From Candidatus Omnitrophota bacterium (GTDB taxonomy: Bacteria > Omnitrophota > Gorgyraeia > Gygaellales > JAHJCI01), in assembly GCA_016783355.1 (NCBI GenBank), contig JADHWR010000002.1, positions 1-40,436 on the forward strand: a stretch of DNA of 40,436 nt, read 5' to 3'. The position numbers and the translations under genes were made by a program. Shown piece by piece: positions 7,804 through 15,019 of the stretch. The notes under the pieces were generated by a model. It did not search any database and was not told the DNA's origin. It was given only the letters and a program-made list of their open reading frames with translations. Numbering within the stretch: position 1 is the first letter of the stretch; every line of letters begins with the position of its first letter.

Positions 7804-7815
7804 GACTTTAATATG

Positions 7816-7879
7816 TTGATACCTTGACACTTTGACACCTTGATACCTTGACACAATGTATCAAAGTATCATAGTATCA
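7816..7879. repeat. head-to-head octamer array upstream of the GT4 gene
   Basis: Five units TTGAYACn (7816-7855) are followed by three units nnGTATCA (7856-7879), the reverse complement of the first type. The array can therefore fold into a long hairpin. The second unit type matches the array at 982-1013. Three of the first units contain TTGACA, identical to the sigma70 -35 consensus. Confidence 0.85.
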
Positions 7880-7886
7880 AAGTTTT

Positions 7887-7892
7887 TATAAT
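7887..7892 (+). promoter_or_regulatory. TATAAT abutting the GT4 start codon
   Basis: TATAAT lies directly before the ATG at 7893 and no Shine-Dalgarno is present. No -35 element sits 16-18 nt upstream, since the nearest TTGACA is about 33 nt away. As a -10 box it would start transcription within the gene. Most likely this is just an A+T-rich start region. Confidence 0.15.
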
Positions 7893-8948
7893 ATGAATAT
7901 TCTCATTCTTACCAATCGTTTAACCATCGGTGGAATTACACGCTATGTTTTAGATCTAAAATCTGGTTTAAAAAAGAGAGGACACCGGGTTTTCATTGCC
8001 TGTATCAAAGGAGATCTAGAGCTCCCCTTAAAGACCAAATCAATATTTAGCCCTCAGATTCTTAGTTCTTATTTTATATTAAAGAGATTCATCAAAAAAG
8101 AGGGGATTCAGATTATTCATGCCCAGGTGCGCACGACGCAATTCCTTGCTTTCCTTCTCTGCAAGACACTAAAAATTCCCTATGTTTGCACATTTCATGG
8201 ATTTTATCGTCCGCATTTTTTCCGAAAGAAATTACCTTGTTTGGGAGACTTAACCATTGCTGTAAGTCAGGCAGTAGGCAGGCATCTGATCAATGATTTT
8301 AATTTAGACAAAGAGAACTTACGCGTGATTTATAATGGGATAGAGCCCCATCTTGGCAGCCGGCCGGATAAGGATTACAGTTATCTTAAAGGGAAGCCTT
8401 CATTGGGCATTATTGCCCGACTTGCCCAAGAGAAAGGGCACATCTACTTGTTTTCTGCCTTTAAGGCTTTGCTTGGCGATTATCCCTGCGCAAGGCTTTT
8501 GGTCGTCGGTAAAGGCAAAAAGGAATTAGAGCTTAAGGAGTGGGTTGAGAGGGAATCTTTAAGTGAGAAAATAATCTTTTTGGAAGAGATTGAACATCTC
8601 TTCTCTATTTTTAATATTTTAGATATTTCAATCTTACCCTCTCTTTTTGAAGGATTTGGATTTTCTCTGATTGAGGCAATGGCTTGCGGTGTGCCGGTTG
8701 TGGCAAGCGCGGTTGGCGGGATTGGTGAGATTATTAAAGATAAAGAGACCGGCTTATTAGTTGAGCCGGCAAATAGCGAAGCACTCTATAAAGCAATAAA
8801 ACTGCTTTTAGAGGATAATAAATTGAGGTTGCAGATAATCGAGAATGCAGGGAGAGAGATTAAAGAGAGATTTTCTTTAGAGAGAGAGATTCGTGAGATT
8901 GAAAAGGTATATTATGCAGCAATTCAGAAATACGAAGACCTTTATTAA
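7893..8948 (+). CDS. glycosyltransferase family 4 protein
   Basis: A 351-residue GT-B retaining glycosyltransferase. The N-terminal acceptor domain opens with MNILILTNRLTIGGITRYVL. The donor domain has IIARLAQEKGH, LLVVGKGKKE, LPSLFEGFGFSLIEAMA (EX7E motif) and GVPVVASAVGG. It resembles the GT4 half of the preceding fusion (both have CHGHY or TFHGFYRPHFF-type segments and the SQAVGRH/SQAVARH stretch), so the two are probably related by duplication. Donor and acceptor cannot be predicted. Neighbours point to surface polysaccharide or LPS core. There is no clear ribosome binding site. The end overlaps the deacetylase gene by 35 nt. Confidence 0.9.
   Translation: MNILILTNRLTIGGITRYVLDLKSGLKKRGHRVFIACIKGDLELPLKTKSIFSPQILSSYFILKRFIKKEGIQIIHAQVRTTQFLAFLLCKTLKIPYVCTFHGFYRPHFFRKKLPCLGDLTIAVSQAVGRHLINDFNLDKENLRVIYNGIEPHLGSRPDKDYSYLKGKPSLGIIARLAQEKGHIYLFSAFKALLGDYPCARLLVVGKGKKELELKEWVERESLSEKIIFLEEIEHLFSIFNILDISILPSLFEGFGFSLIEAMACGVPVVASAVGGIGEIIKDKETGLLVEPANSEALYKAIKLLLEDNKLRLQIIENAGREIKERFSLEREIREIEKVYYAAIQKYEDLY
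8904..8907 (+). promoter_or_regulatory. ribosome binding site deciding the deacetylase start
   Basis: AAGG lies 6 nt before ATG 8914, inside the end of the GT4 gene. It favours this start over an in-frame GTG at 8893. Confidence 0.5.
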
Positions 8949-9714
8949 AAAAAGACTGGGCATATTCTGCTTAGTGATCGGGATTTTAACAGCAGGTTCT
9001 TTTGGTTTTTATTTCTTTTTTCAGGTAAATTATTACCCACCGATTTTAACATATCACCACATCAATGAGCAAGAGACGCCACTCTCTGTTTCTCTGGAGA
9101 ATTTTATAAGACAGATGGATTTTATTAAAAGACACAATTATCAAGTAATTTCTTTTGAGGATTTATGTCTTTTGTTGAAAAAAAAAGAGAAGTTACCCCA
9201 CAATTTAGTCGTTATTACGTTTGATGATGGAAATTTTGATAATCTCTTCGCGGCAAGAATTCTTAAAAAATATGATTTTCCTGCCACATTTTTTATTGTT
9301 ATTAATTGGATTAACAAGAGAGGTTTTTTAACGCGCAAGGATTTGACGTGGATTGAAAAAAATAGCCGTATTAGTTTTGGCTCACATACACTTAAACATA
9401 GTTATCTGCCGTCGTTAAGCGGCGCACAATTATCCGAGGCGATTATCGGCTCAAAGAGAAAAGCAAAAGAGATTTTTGGGTTGGAATTGAATTCTTTGGC
9501 TTATCCTATCGGCGGATTTAACGAGGAAACTTTAAGAATAGTAAAGAGAGCAGGTTATCTTTGCGCCTGCACGACAAATCGTGGTTTTAGCCGGGAGTTG
9601 GATTTATACGCTTTAAAAAGAATAAGGGTAAACAACCGAGATTTAGGGTTTCGCCTTTGGGCGAAATTAAGCGGCTTTTATGATCTATTGCGCCGTTTAA
9701 AAAAACCTTATTAA
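8914..9714 (+). CDS. membrane-anchored polysaccharide deacetylase (NodB/CE4 family)
   Basis: A 266-residue protein with one N-terminal membrane segment (about residues 14-37) followed by a NodB homology domain predicted to face the periplasm. Motif 1 TFDDG gives catalytic and metal aspartates D104/D105, and motif 2 SHTLKH gives metal ligands H158 and H162. AYPIGGFNEET is motif 3. The segment YPPILTYHHI before the domain is typical of PgaB/IcaB-like deacetylases. It would remove N-acetyl or O-acetyl groups from a surface glycan. The substrate is not evident, and a lipid-linked sugar is possible given the surrounding glycosyltransferases. The start at 8914 is favoured over GTG 8893 by spacing. 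Confidence 0.88.
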   Translation: MQQFRNTKTFIKKRLGIFCLVIGILTAGSFGFYFFFQVNYYPPILTYHHINEQETPLSVSLENFIRQMDFIKRHNYQVISFEDLCLLLKKKEKLPHNLVVITFDDGNFDNLFAARILKKYDFPATFFIVINWINKRGFLTRKDLTWIEKNSRISFGSHTLKHSYLPSLSGAQLSEAIIGSKRKAKEIFGLELNSLAYPIGGFNEETLRIVKRAGYLCACTTNRGFSRELDLYALKRIRVNNRDLGFRLWAKLSGFYDLLRRLKKPY

Positions 9715-9718
9715 TTAG

Positions 9719-10735
9719 ATGCAGAGAATTCTGATCGTGAATCTAAACTGGTTGGGGGATGCGCTATTTTCCACGCCATTCTTGCGCGCTATAAAAGAGA
9801 ACCTGCCCTCTTCGTACTTGGCAGTTCTGGGTGTTCTGCGCATAAAGGAGATTTTAGAAACAAACCCATACCTTGATCAATTGATCCTCTTTGATGAACG
9901 CGGCAGAGACAAAGGTCTATTTTCCCGCATTAGGTTGATTAAGAGAATTAAAAAAAAGCAGTTCGATACCGTCTTTATACTTAAACCGTCGCTTTCCCGC
10001 ACCTTAATGCTTAAGTTGACAGGGATAAAGGAGTTTATTGGCTTTGATAATTGCAAAAGCGGGTGGCTGCTTACAAAGAGAATACCAAAGCCTAAGAAGA
10101 GCATGCATTTGATCGATTATTTTTTGACAATTCCAGAGCATTCAGGACTTACTATAAAAAAGCGAGTATACGAGTTCTTTCCATCAGTAGAAGATGAGGG
10201 GTATGTTGAGAGTCTTTATTCTCAAAACAAGATTGACTTTCTCCTTCCTTCCATAATCATAAACCCCGGGGCAAACTGGATACCCAAAAGGTGGCCAAAG
10301 GAATTTTGGTCCGGCTTAATTGCTAAGATCAAAGAAAGTCTTAATGTAAATATAATCGTAACCGGCGCAGAGAAAGATAAGGCAATGGCCGCAGAAATAA
10401 TTGAGAGGGGAAAGACTCCTGTTTTTAATCTAACGGGTGAGACCACGCTGCGGCAATTGGGCGCATTGATGAAAAGGGCTAGATTGGTTATCTCGGCTGA
10501 CTCAGGGCCGATGCATATTGCTGCCAGCGTTGGCACAAAGGTTATTGCTCTCTTTGGACCAACAAGTCCGAGTATTACCGGACCGTATCCTTTAGAGCAG
10601 CATATCATTATCCAGAAAGATGTTGGTTGTCCCATTCCTTGTTATAATTCAGATTGCAGAGATTTTCGCTGTATGAAAGCAATCAGCGTAGAAGAAGTAT
10701 TCAGGCAGGTAAAGCAGCTAATTCTATATGATTAA
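9719..10735 (+). CDS. GT9 glycosyltransferase (ADP-heptose:LPS heptosyltransferase family)
   Basis: A 338-residue GT-B enzyme of the WaaC/WaaF/WaaQ family, cytoplasmic face of the inner membrane. Visible motifs are ILIVNLNWLGDALFSTPFL with the conserved GDALF-type loop, NPGANWIPKRWP, the donor-site stretch SADSGPMHIAASVGT, ALFGPTSP and a C-terminal cysteine cluster C-x3-C-x4-C-x4-C ending in CMKAI. The LNWLGD start resembles heptosyltransferase II (WaaF), but which heptose it adds cannot be told. hldD and a heptose kinase 3 kb downstream support ADP-heptose as the donor. It begins 4 nt after the previous stop and overlaps the next gene by 8 nt. Confidence 0.92.
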   Translation: MQRILIVNLNWLGDALFSTPFLRAIKENLPSSYLAVLGVLRIKEILETNPYLDQLILFDERGRDKGLFSRIRLIKRIKKKQFDTVFILKPSLSRTLMLKLTGIKEFIGFDNCKSGWLLTKRIPKPKKSMHLIDYFLTIPEHSGLTIKKRVYEFFPSVEDEGYVESLYSQNKIDFLLPSIIINPGANWIPKRWPKEFWSGLIAKIKESLNVNIIVTGAEKDKAMAAEIIERGKTPVFNLTGETTLRQLGALMKRARLVISADSGPMHIAASVGTKVIALFGPTSPSITGPYPLEQHIIIQKDVGCPIPCYNSDCRDFRCMKAISVEEVFRQVKQLILYD

Positions 10736-12815
10736 GAAAATTTTATTTATTACTCCGACAAATTTAGGCGATGTAATATTGACTCTGCCTGCTTTGGATG
10801 TGCTGCGTGCAAATTTTCCTCAAGCAAAGATTACAGTGATGACGGGCCTGCCGGCAAAGGAGATTTTTGAAGGCAATCCGTCCTTCGAGTTGATTATCTA
10901 CAACAAATACAAAACAAAAAAACAAAAGACTGAATTATTCTTTGTGTTTTTGAAGAAACGCTTTGATGTGGTAATTGATTTGCGAAATACATTATATGGA
11001 GTACTTCTTCCTGCCAGGTATAAAACCTCGCCCTTTTTACGTACACCTCCAAAAATCACTCAGATGCATCAGCGCAATCTCTATAAAGTAGAGAAGGCTT
11101 TAAGGGGTATTGACCTTTCGATGGCTCCTTGCGAAAAATCTCTCTATATTAGCGCAAAAGATACAGATTACATCGAGCATCTTCTAAATAGGGAAGGGGT
11201 TTGTGATTCTGGCGCGGGGTTTATTGCTGTCGTTCCTTTTGCTAAGGGGCCAACGCGAAGATGGGCAAGAGAAAAGTTTATGCAGGTTTGTAAGGAGTTA
11301 AGCTGCCAATATAAAATAATTCTTATTGGAAGAGAAACAGATAGATGCATTACTCAATTTATCAAAGAGAATTGTTTAAGGAATGTTTTTGATTTTGCCG
11401 GATTGACAAATATTACTCAGCTTGCCTGTTTGTTAAAAAAGGCATCTTTAGTGATTTGTCTGGATACAGGTATTTTGCATCTGGCCAGTTATATGGAGAC
11501 GAGGATTTTGGCTATTTTTGGTCCGAGCAAGGAGGAGAAATATGGACCATGGCGAGAGGGTTCTCTTGTAGTTTCTCGTCAGATTAGGTGTCGGCCATGC
11601 GCAAGGCCTCATTGTCGATTTAATAGTGTGCAGTGTATGCAGTTAATAAAGCCAGAGGATGTGATTAATCGGGCAAAGCAGATGTTGCAGATGTTAACCG
11701 GCCAATCGCAAGTCGCCAATCGCCAATCGCCAATTTTTGAGAGGATTCTTATTATTAGAACCGACCGTCTTGGCGACGTATTATTATCCACGCCTGTAAT
11801 TAAAGCCTTCAGAGATAGCGAGTCAAATGCTTATATCGCAATGATGGTAAGAAAGGAAACCGCAGATATTGTTCTGGGCAATCCTTATCTGGACCAGGTT
11901 TTAATCTACGATAAATACGGAATTCATAAATCTTGGTGGGGGACACTTAAGTTTGCACTGATGCTAAGAAAAGAAAGATTTAACCTGGCCATTATTCTTC
12001 ATCCTACTAATCGTGCGCATCTGGTTGCCTTTTTTGCGCAGATACCTCGCCGGATAGGCTATCATAGAAAACTCGGTTTTTTACTTACGGATAGAATAAA
12101 GCACACAAAAGAAGAAGGCAGAAAACATGAATTAGAATATAATTTAGACCTTGTAAGATACTTAAACATAGAGCCCAAGGATAAAAGCCTCTTGATGCCC
12201 ATCAGGCCAGATTCAGAAAAACGGGTCCAGGCTCTATTTAAGCAATATAATTTAACTAGAGAGGATACCGAAGTCTCGGCATACCGAGGAGAAACTTCGA
12301 AGAAACGCTACATTCGGCATAAGATTGTAGTTATCAATCCAGCAGCAAGCTGTCCTTCAAAGATGTGGCCACGAGAGAGATTTGCCCATATTGCCGACAG
12401 GCTTATTGAAGATTATCATGTCAAAATTATTATTATTACCGGCCCGGGAGAGGAGGCAATCTCAAAAGAGGTTGCGAAAGAGATGAGATGTCCGGCTATA
12501 GATTTAGGCGGTAAAACCTCAGTGAGCGTGCTTGCCAGCTTACTTAAGCGTGCAAGCCTTTTGATTTCAACTGACTCTGGGCCGATGCATATTGCTGCCG
12601 CATTAGGCGTTTCCGTTCTTGCCATATTTGGCCGGGCACAACCAGGATTAAGTCCGCGGCGTTGGGGCCCAGTCGGGGAAAACACGCACATCCTTCATAA
12701 AGACGTAGGCTGCAAAAGCTGCCTTGCCCATAATTGCACGAAAGGCTTTGCTTGCCTCAAGGCAATCAGCGAAAATGAGGTATTTGATTGTGTTGACCAG
12801 TTAATGAAATCCTGA
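10728..12815 (+). CDS. tandem GT9-GT9 fusion glycosyltransferase
   Basis: A 695-residue protein with two complete GT9 heptosyltransferase-family modules. Module 1 (about 1-322) starts ILFITPTNLGDVILTLPAL and has VVPFAKGPTRRW, CLDTGILHLASYM, AIFGPSKEEKYGP and a cysteine cluster. Module 2 (about 338-695) starts ILIIRTDRLGDVLLSTPVI and has NPAASCPSKMWP, STDSGPMHIAAALG, AIFGRAQPG and a second cysteine cluster. In module 1 the usual DSGPMH reads DTGILH, so its donor site may differ. The linker (about residues 325-337) is encoded by a five-unit heptamer repeat (11702-11736), the same kind of repeat found between genes. This suggests two genes joined across a repeat-bearing spacer (inference). A palindromic insert lies in module 2 at 12269-12299. 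Confidence 0.92.
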   Translation: MIKKILFITPTNLGDVILTLPALDVLRANFPQAKITVMTGLPAKEIFEGNPSFELIIYNKYKTKKQKTELFFVFLKKRFDVVIDLRNTLYGVLLPARYKTSPFLRTPPKITQMHQRNLYKVEKALRGIDLSMAPCEKSLYISAKDTDYIEHLLNREGVCDSGAGFIAVVPFAKGPTRRWAREKFMQVCKELSCQYKIILIGRETDRCITQFIKENCLRNVFDFAGLTNITQLACLLKKASLVICLDTGILHLASYMETRILAIFGPSKEEKYGPWREGSLVVSRQIRCRPCARPHCRFNSVQCMQLIKPEDVINRAKQMLQMLTGQSQVANRQSPIFERILIIRTDRLGDVLLSTPVIKAFRDSESNAYIAMMVRKETADIVLGNPYLDQVLIYDKYGIHKSWWGTLKFALMLRKERFNLAIILHPTNRAHLVAFFAQIPRRIGYHRKLGFLLTDRIKHTKEEGRKHELEYNLDLVRYLNIEPKDKSLLMPIRPDSEKRVQALFKQYNLTREDTEVSAYRGETSKKRYIRHKIVVINPAASCPSKMWPRERFAHIADRLIEDYHVKIIIITGPGEEAISKEVAKEMRCPAIDLGGKTSVSVLASLLKRASLLISTDSGPMHIAAALGVSVLAIFGRAQPGLSPRRWGPVGENTHILHKDVGCKSCLAHNCTKGFACLKAISENEVFDCVDQLMKS
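11702..11736. repeat. heptamer array forming the GT9-GT9 linker
   Basis: Units CCAATCG, CAAGTCG, CCAATCG, CCAATCG, CCAATTT, placed between the last helix of GT9 module 1 and the first strand of module 2 and translated in frame. Confidence 0.88.
12269..12299. repeat. palindromic insert inside GT9 module 2
   Basis: Outer arms CGAAGT (12269-12274) and ACTTCG (12294-12299) enclose a second stem CTCGG (12275-12279) and CCGAG (12284-12288). It is translated in frame just before the KIVVINPAAS strand, a position where GT9 proteins normally have a short loop. Confidence 0.65.
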
Positions 12816-12821
12816 TATAAT
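12793..12821 (+). promoter_or_regulatory. predicted sigma70-type promoter for hldD
   Basis: TTGACC (12793-12798) and TATAAT (12816-12821) are separated by 17 nt. This matches the -35 consensus at five of six positions and the -10 consensus fully. The -35 box lies in the end of the GT9-GT9 gene. The predicted transcription start is about 30 nt before the hldD ATG. It would let the heptose/Kdo genes be expressed apart from the glycosyltransferase block. Confidence 0.6.
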
Positions 12822-12858
12822 AAAAAGTTAATTTAATAACTTAGAGAGGCGAAGTCTA

Positions 12859-13776
12859 ATGAAGATATTAGTAACAGGTGCCTTTGGCTTTATTGGTTCA
12901 AATGTAGTACGGCTTTTGGAAGAGCGTAGTATAGATGTTATCCTTTTGGACAGTTTTTATTCAAGCAATTTTGAGAACCTCTCCCATTTTAAGGGAGATT
13001 TTATCCCTGGTGATATTAGGGAGCCGGATATCTTTAAGAAATTGCCGAAGGTTGAGGCAATTATTCATGAGGCAGCAGTTACTGATACGACCTTAGAAGA
13101 TGATTCCTTAATGCTCGGCGTTAATTTTGCGGGCTTCAGAAATGTATTAACTTATTGCCAGAGGAGAAGAATAAAATTAGTCTATGCCTCTTCCGCAGGT
13201 GTATACGGTGATCTGGCGATGGCAGCAAGGGAGGAGCAGGCCCCTAAGCCTTTGAATGCCTACGCCTTTTCAAAGCATCTTTGTGACCGCGAGATTTTGA
13301 AGCTAGCCCAGAAAGGAAAAAGACTTCCTTTTGTCGGTTTAAGGTATTTTAATGTTTATGGACAGGGTGAGGCGCATAAAGCCAAGGCAGCGAGTATGAT
13401 TTATCAGCTGTATTTGCAGATGAAGGAGGGAGGCAGCCCGCGTATATTTAAATATGGCGAGCAAAAAAGAGATTTTATTTATGTTAAGGATGTAGCCCAG
13501 ATAACCGTAAAGGCATTAGAATTAAATCAGCCAACAATTTTAAATGTGGGCACAGGCAAAGCGCGAAGTTTTAACGAGATAATTAAGATACTCAATAAAA
13601 ATCTAAATACAGATTTAAAACCAGATTATTTTGACAATCCCTATCAAGGCTTATATCAGGATGAAACCGAGGCAGATATAAATAATTTGAAAAAGACCCT
13701 CAAGATAGAAGCCCATTATTCTTTAGAAGAAGGGATAAAAGACTATATAGCGCAACTATCTGAGGGACGTGTATAA
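12859..13776 (+). CDS. hldD: ADP-L-glycero-D-manno-heptose 6-epimerase
   Basis: A 305-residue extended short-chain dehydrogenase that converts ADP-D-glycero-D-manno-heptose to the L-glycero form used by heptosyltransferases. The Rossmann motif TGAFGFIGSN (G7, G10, G13) opens the protein. The catalytic serine lies in YASSAGVYG and the YXXXK pair is Y135/K139 in NAYAFSKH. Family-specific stretches are GLRYFNVYGQGEAHK, KRDFIYVKDVAQ and LNVGTGKARSFNE. Length matches the usual 308-310 residues. It has its own likely promoter (12793-12821) and an AGAGG element about 10 nt before the ATG. The heptose kinase lies next downstream. The phosphatase GmhB, isomerase GmhA and nucleotidyltransferase of the pathway are not in the window. 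Confidence 0.93.
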   Translation: MKILVTGAFGFIGSNVVRLLEERSIDVILLDSFYSSNFENLSHFKGDFIPGDIREPDIFKKLPKVEAIIHEAAVTDTTLEDDSLMLGVNFAGFRNVLTYCQRRRIKLVYASSAGVYGDLAMAAREEQAPKPLNAYAFSKHLCDREILKLAQKGKRLPFVGLRYFNVYGQGEAHKAKAASMIYQLYLQMKEGGSPRIFKYGEQKRDFIYVKDVAQITVKALELNQPTILNVGTGKARSFNEIIKILNKNLNTDLKPDYFDNPYQGLYQDETEADINNLKKTLKIEAHYSLEEGIKDYIAQLSEGRV

Positions 13777-13804
13777 TTCGAGATAGAATGGAAGTTTTTA
13801 TGGA

Positions 13805-13936
13805 CAGCGCATTAGAAATCCTTCGGCAGGTGTCTGCAAGGAATTACGAGGAGTGAATGACGGAACTGACCGTAAGGGAATTCCGTCAAATGAACGAGTT
13901 GTAAATCGTAGCAGACGGCGAAAGATTTCAGCGCTG
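13805..13936. repeat. 132-nt imperfect palindrome between hldD and the heptose kinase
   Basis: Nested complementary blocks run from outside in: CAGCGC (13805-13810) with GCGCTG (13931-13936), GAAATC (13815-13820) with GATTTC (13924-13929), TTCG (13822-13825) with CGAA (13919-13922), GTCTGC (13832-13837) with GCAGAC (13911-13916), and GACGGAA (13859-13865) with TTCCGTC (13881-13887). One long hairpin results. It could be a palindromic repeat (REP or MITE type) or a structured RNA in the operon transcript. Confidence 0.7.
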
Positions 13937-14005
13937 GGAATAAAAATTTTCATTCTGTTAATAGTATAGAGATATGCACACTGTTCAACTATCTCATAGT
14001 CGGTG

Positions 14006-15019
14006 ATGAGAAAATTAACTGATATAATTAATAGATTTTCCAAGGCAAGGGTTTTGGTTTTGGGAGACCTGATTCTGGATCAGTATATTTGGGGGGATGT
14101 CGAGAGGATTTCTCCAGAAGCACCTATTCCTGTGGTTTGGGCAAAGAGGCAGACTCATGTTCCTGGTGGCGCAGCTAATGTAGCAAGCAATATTCGCAGC
14201 CTTGGTGCAAAGGTCGGCATTTGCGGAGTTGTGGGCAATGACCATAATAGCCGTATCTTATTGCAAGAATTAAAAAAAGCAAAGATTAACACCGCCGGAG
14301 TATTTTCTGAGCAACGCTACACCACAGTTAAAACGCGTATCGTTGCCGGGCACCAGCAGGTAGTTCGCCTTGATTGGGAGCACACCCATCCATTAAATAA
14401 TTTAGAGAACAAGAGGTTGTTTAATTTTATTAAGAAAAATCTAGATAAATTTGATGTTTTGATTGTTGAGGATTACGGGAAAGGGGTGATTAATCCTTCG
14501 CTCTTAAAGCAAATAATTAAGCTGGTAAAGGCAAGGCGTAAAATTATCACTGTTGACCCCAAAGAGGAGCATTTTCAATACTACGAGAAGGTAAGTGCAA
14601 TTACCCCTAATCGTAAAGAAACAGAGTGCGCCCTGCGCTATCTCAAAATCAGAGACAGAACAAATTCGTTTAAGATAAATACAGACCGCTTATTGACAGA
14701 CAAAGAACTAAACCAAGCAGGAAAGGCATTATTAAAACACTTGAAGCTCGATTGTCTCTTAATCACCATGGGCGAGAAAGGAATGCAGCTTTTTGAAGCA
14801 GATAAGATTACACGTATACCAACAGTTGCGGTTGAGGTTTTTGACGTTTCAGGAGCAGGGGATACGGTGATTGCTACCTTTAGCCTGGCTTTGGCCAGTG
14901 GAGCATCGAGATTAGAAGCAGCGCATCTGGCTAATTTTGCTGCTGGAATAGTGGTGGGTAAAATTGGCACAGCCACTGCCTCCAAAGAAGAGCTATTGGA
15001 TAGAATAGGAAGTGTGTGA
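14006..15019 (+). CDS. hldA: D-glycero-beta-D-manno-heptose-7-phosphate kinase (HldA-type)
   Basis: A 337-residue PfkB-family kinase that makes heptose 1,7-bisphosphate for ADP-heptose synthesis. Hallmarks are LVLGDLILDQYIWGDVERIS, PEAPIPVVWA, the sugar-binding stretch PGGAANVASNIRSLGA, VDPKEEHFQYY, TPNRKE and the C-terminal GAGDTV with catalytic D286. It ends after the kinase fold. The adenylyltransferase domain present in the 477-residue E. coli HldE is absent, so it is the stand-alone HldA type and the HldC activity must be encoded elsewhere. A GTG sits directly before ATG 14006 and either could start the protein. No good ribosome binding site is visible. kdsB begins directly after the stop. 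Confidence 0.9.
   Translation: MRKLTDIINRFSKARVLVLGDLILDQYIWGDVERISPEAPIPVVWAKRQTHVPGGAANVASNIRSLGAKVGICGVVGNDHNSRILLQELKKAKINTAGVFSEQRYTTVKTRIVAGHQQVVRLDWEHTHPLNNLENKRLFNFIKKNLDKFDVLIVEDYGKGVINPSLLKQIIKLVKARRKIITVDPKEEHFQYYEKVSAITPNRKETECALRYLKIRDRTNSFKINTDRLLTDKELNQAGKALLKHLKLDCLLITMGEKGMQLFEADKITRIPTVAVEVFDVSGAGDTVIATFSLALASGASRLEAAHLANFAAGIVVGKIGTATASKEELLDRIGSV

Noticed and set aside
13798..14043. Minus-strand open frame of 81 codons between hldD and the heptose kinase
   Set aside because: It runs through the 132-nt palindrome, which accounts for its openness, and shows no family features.
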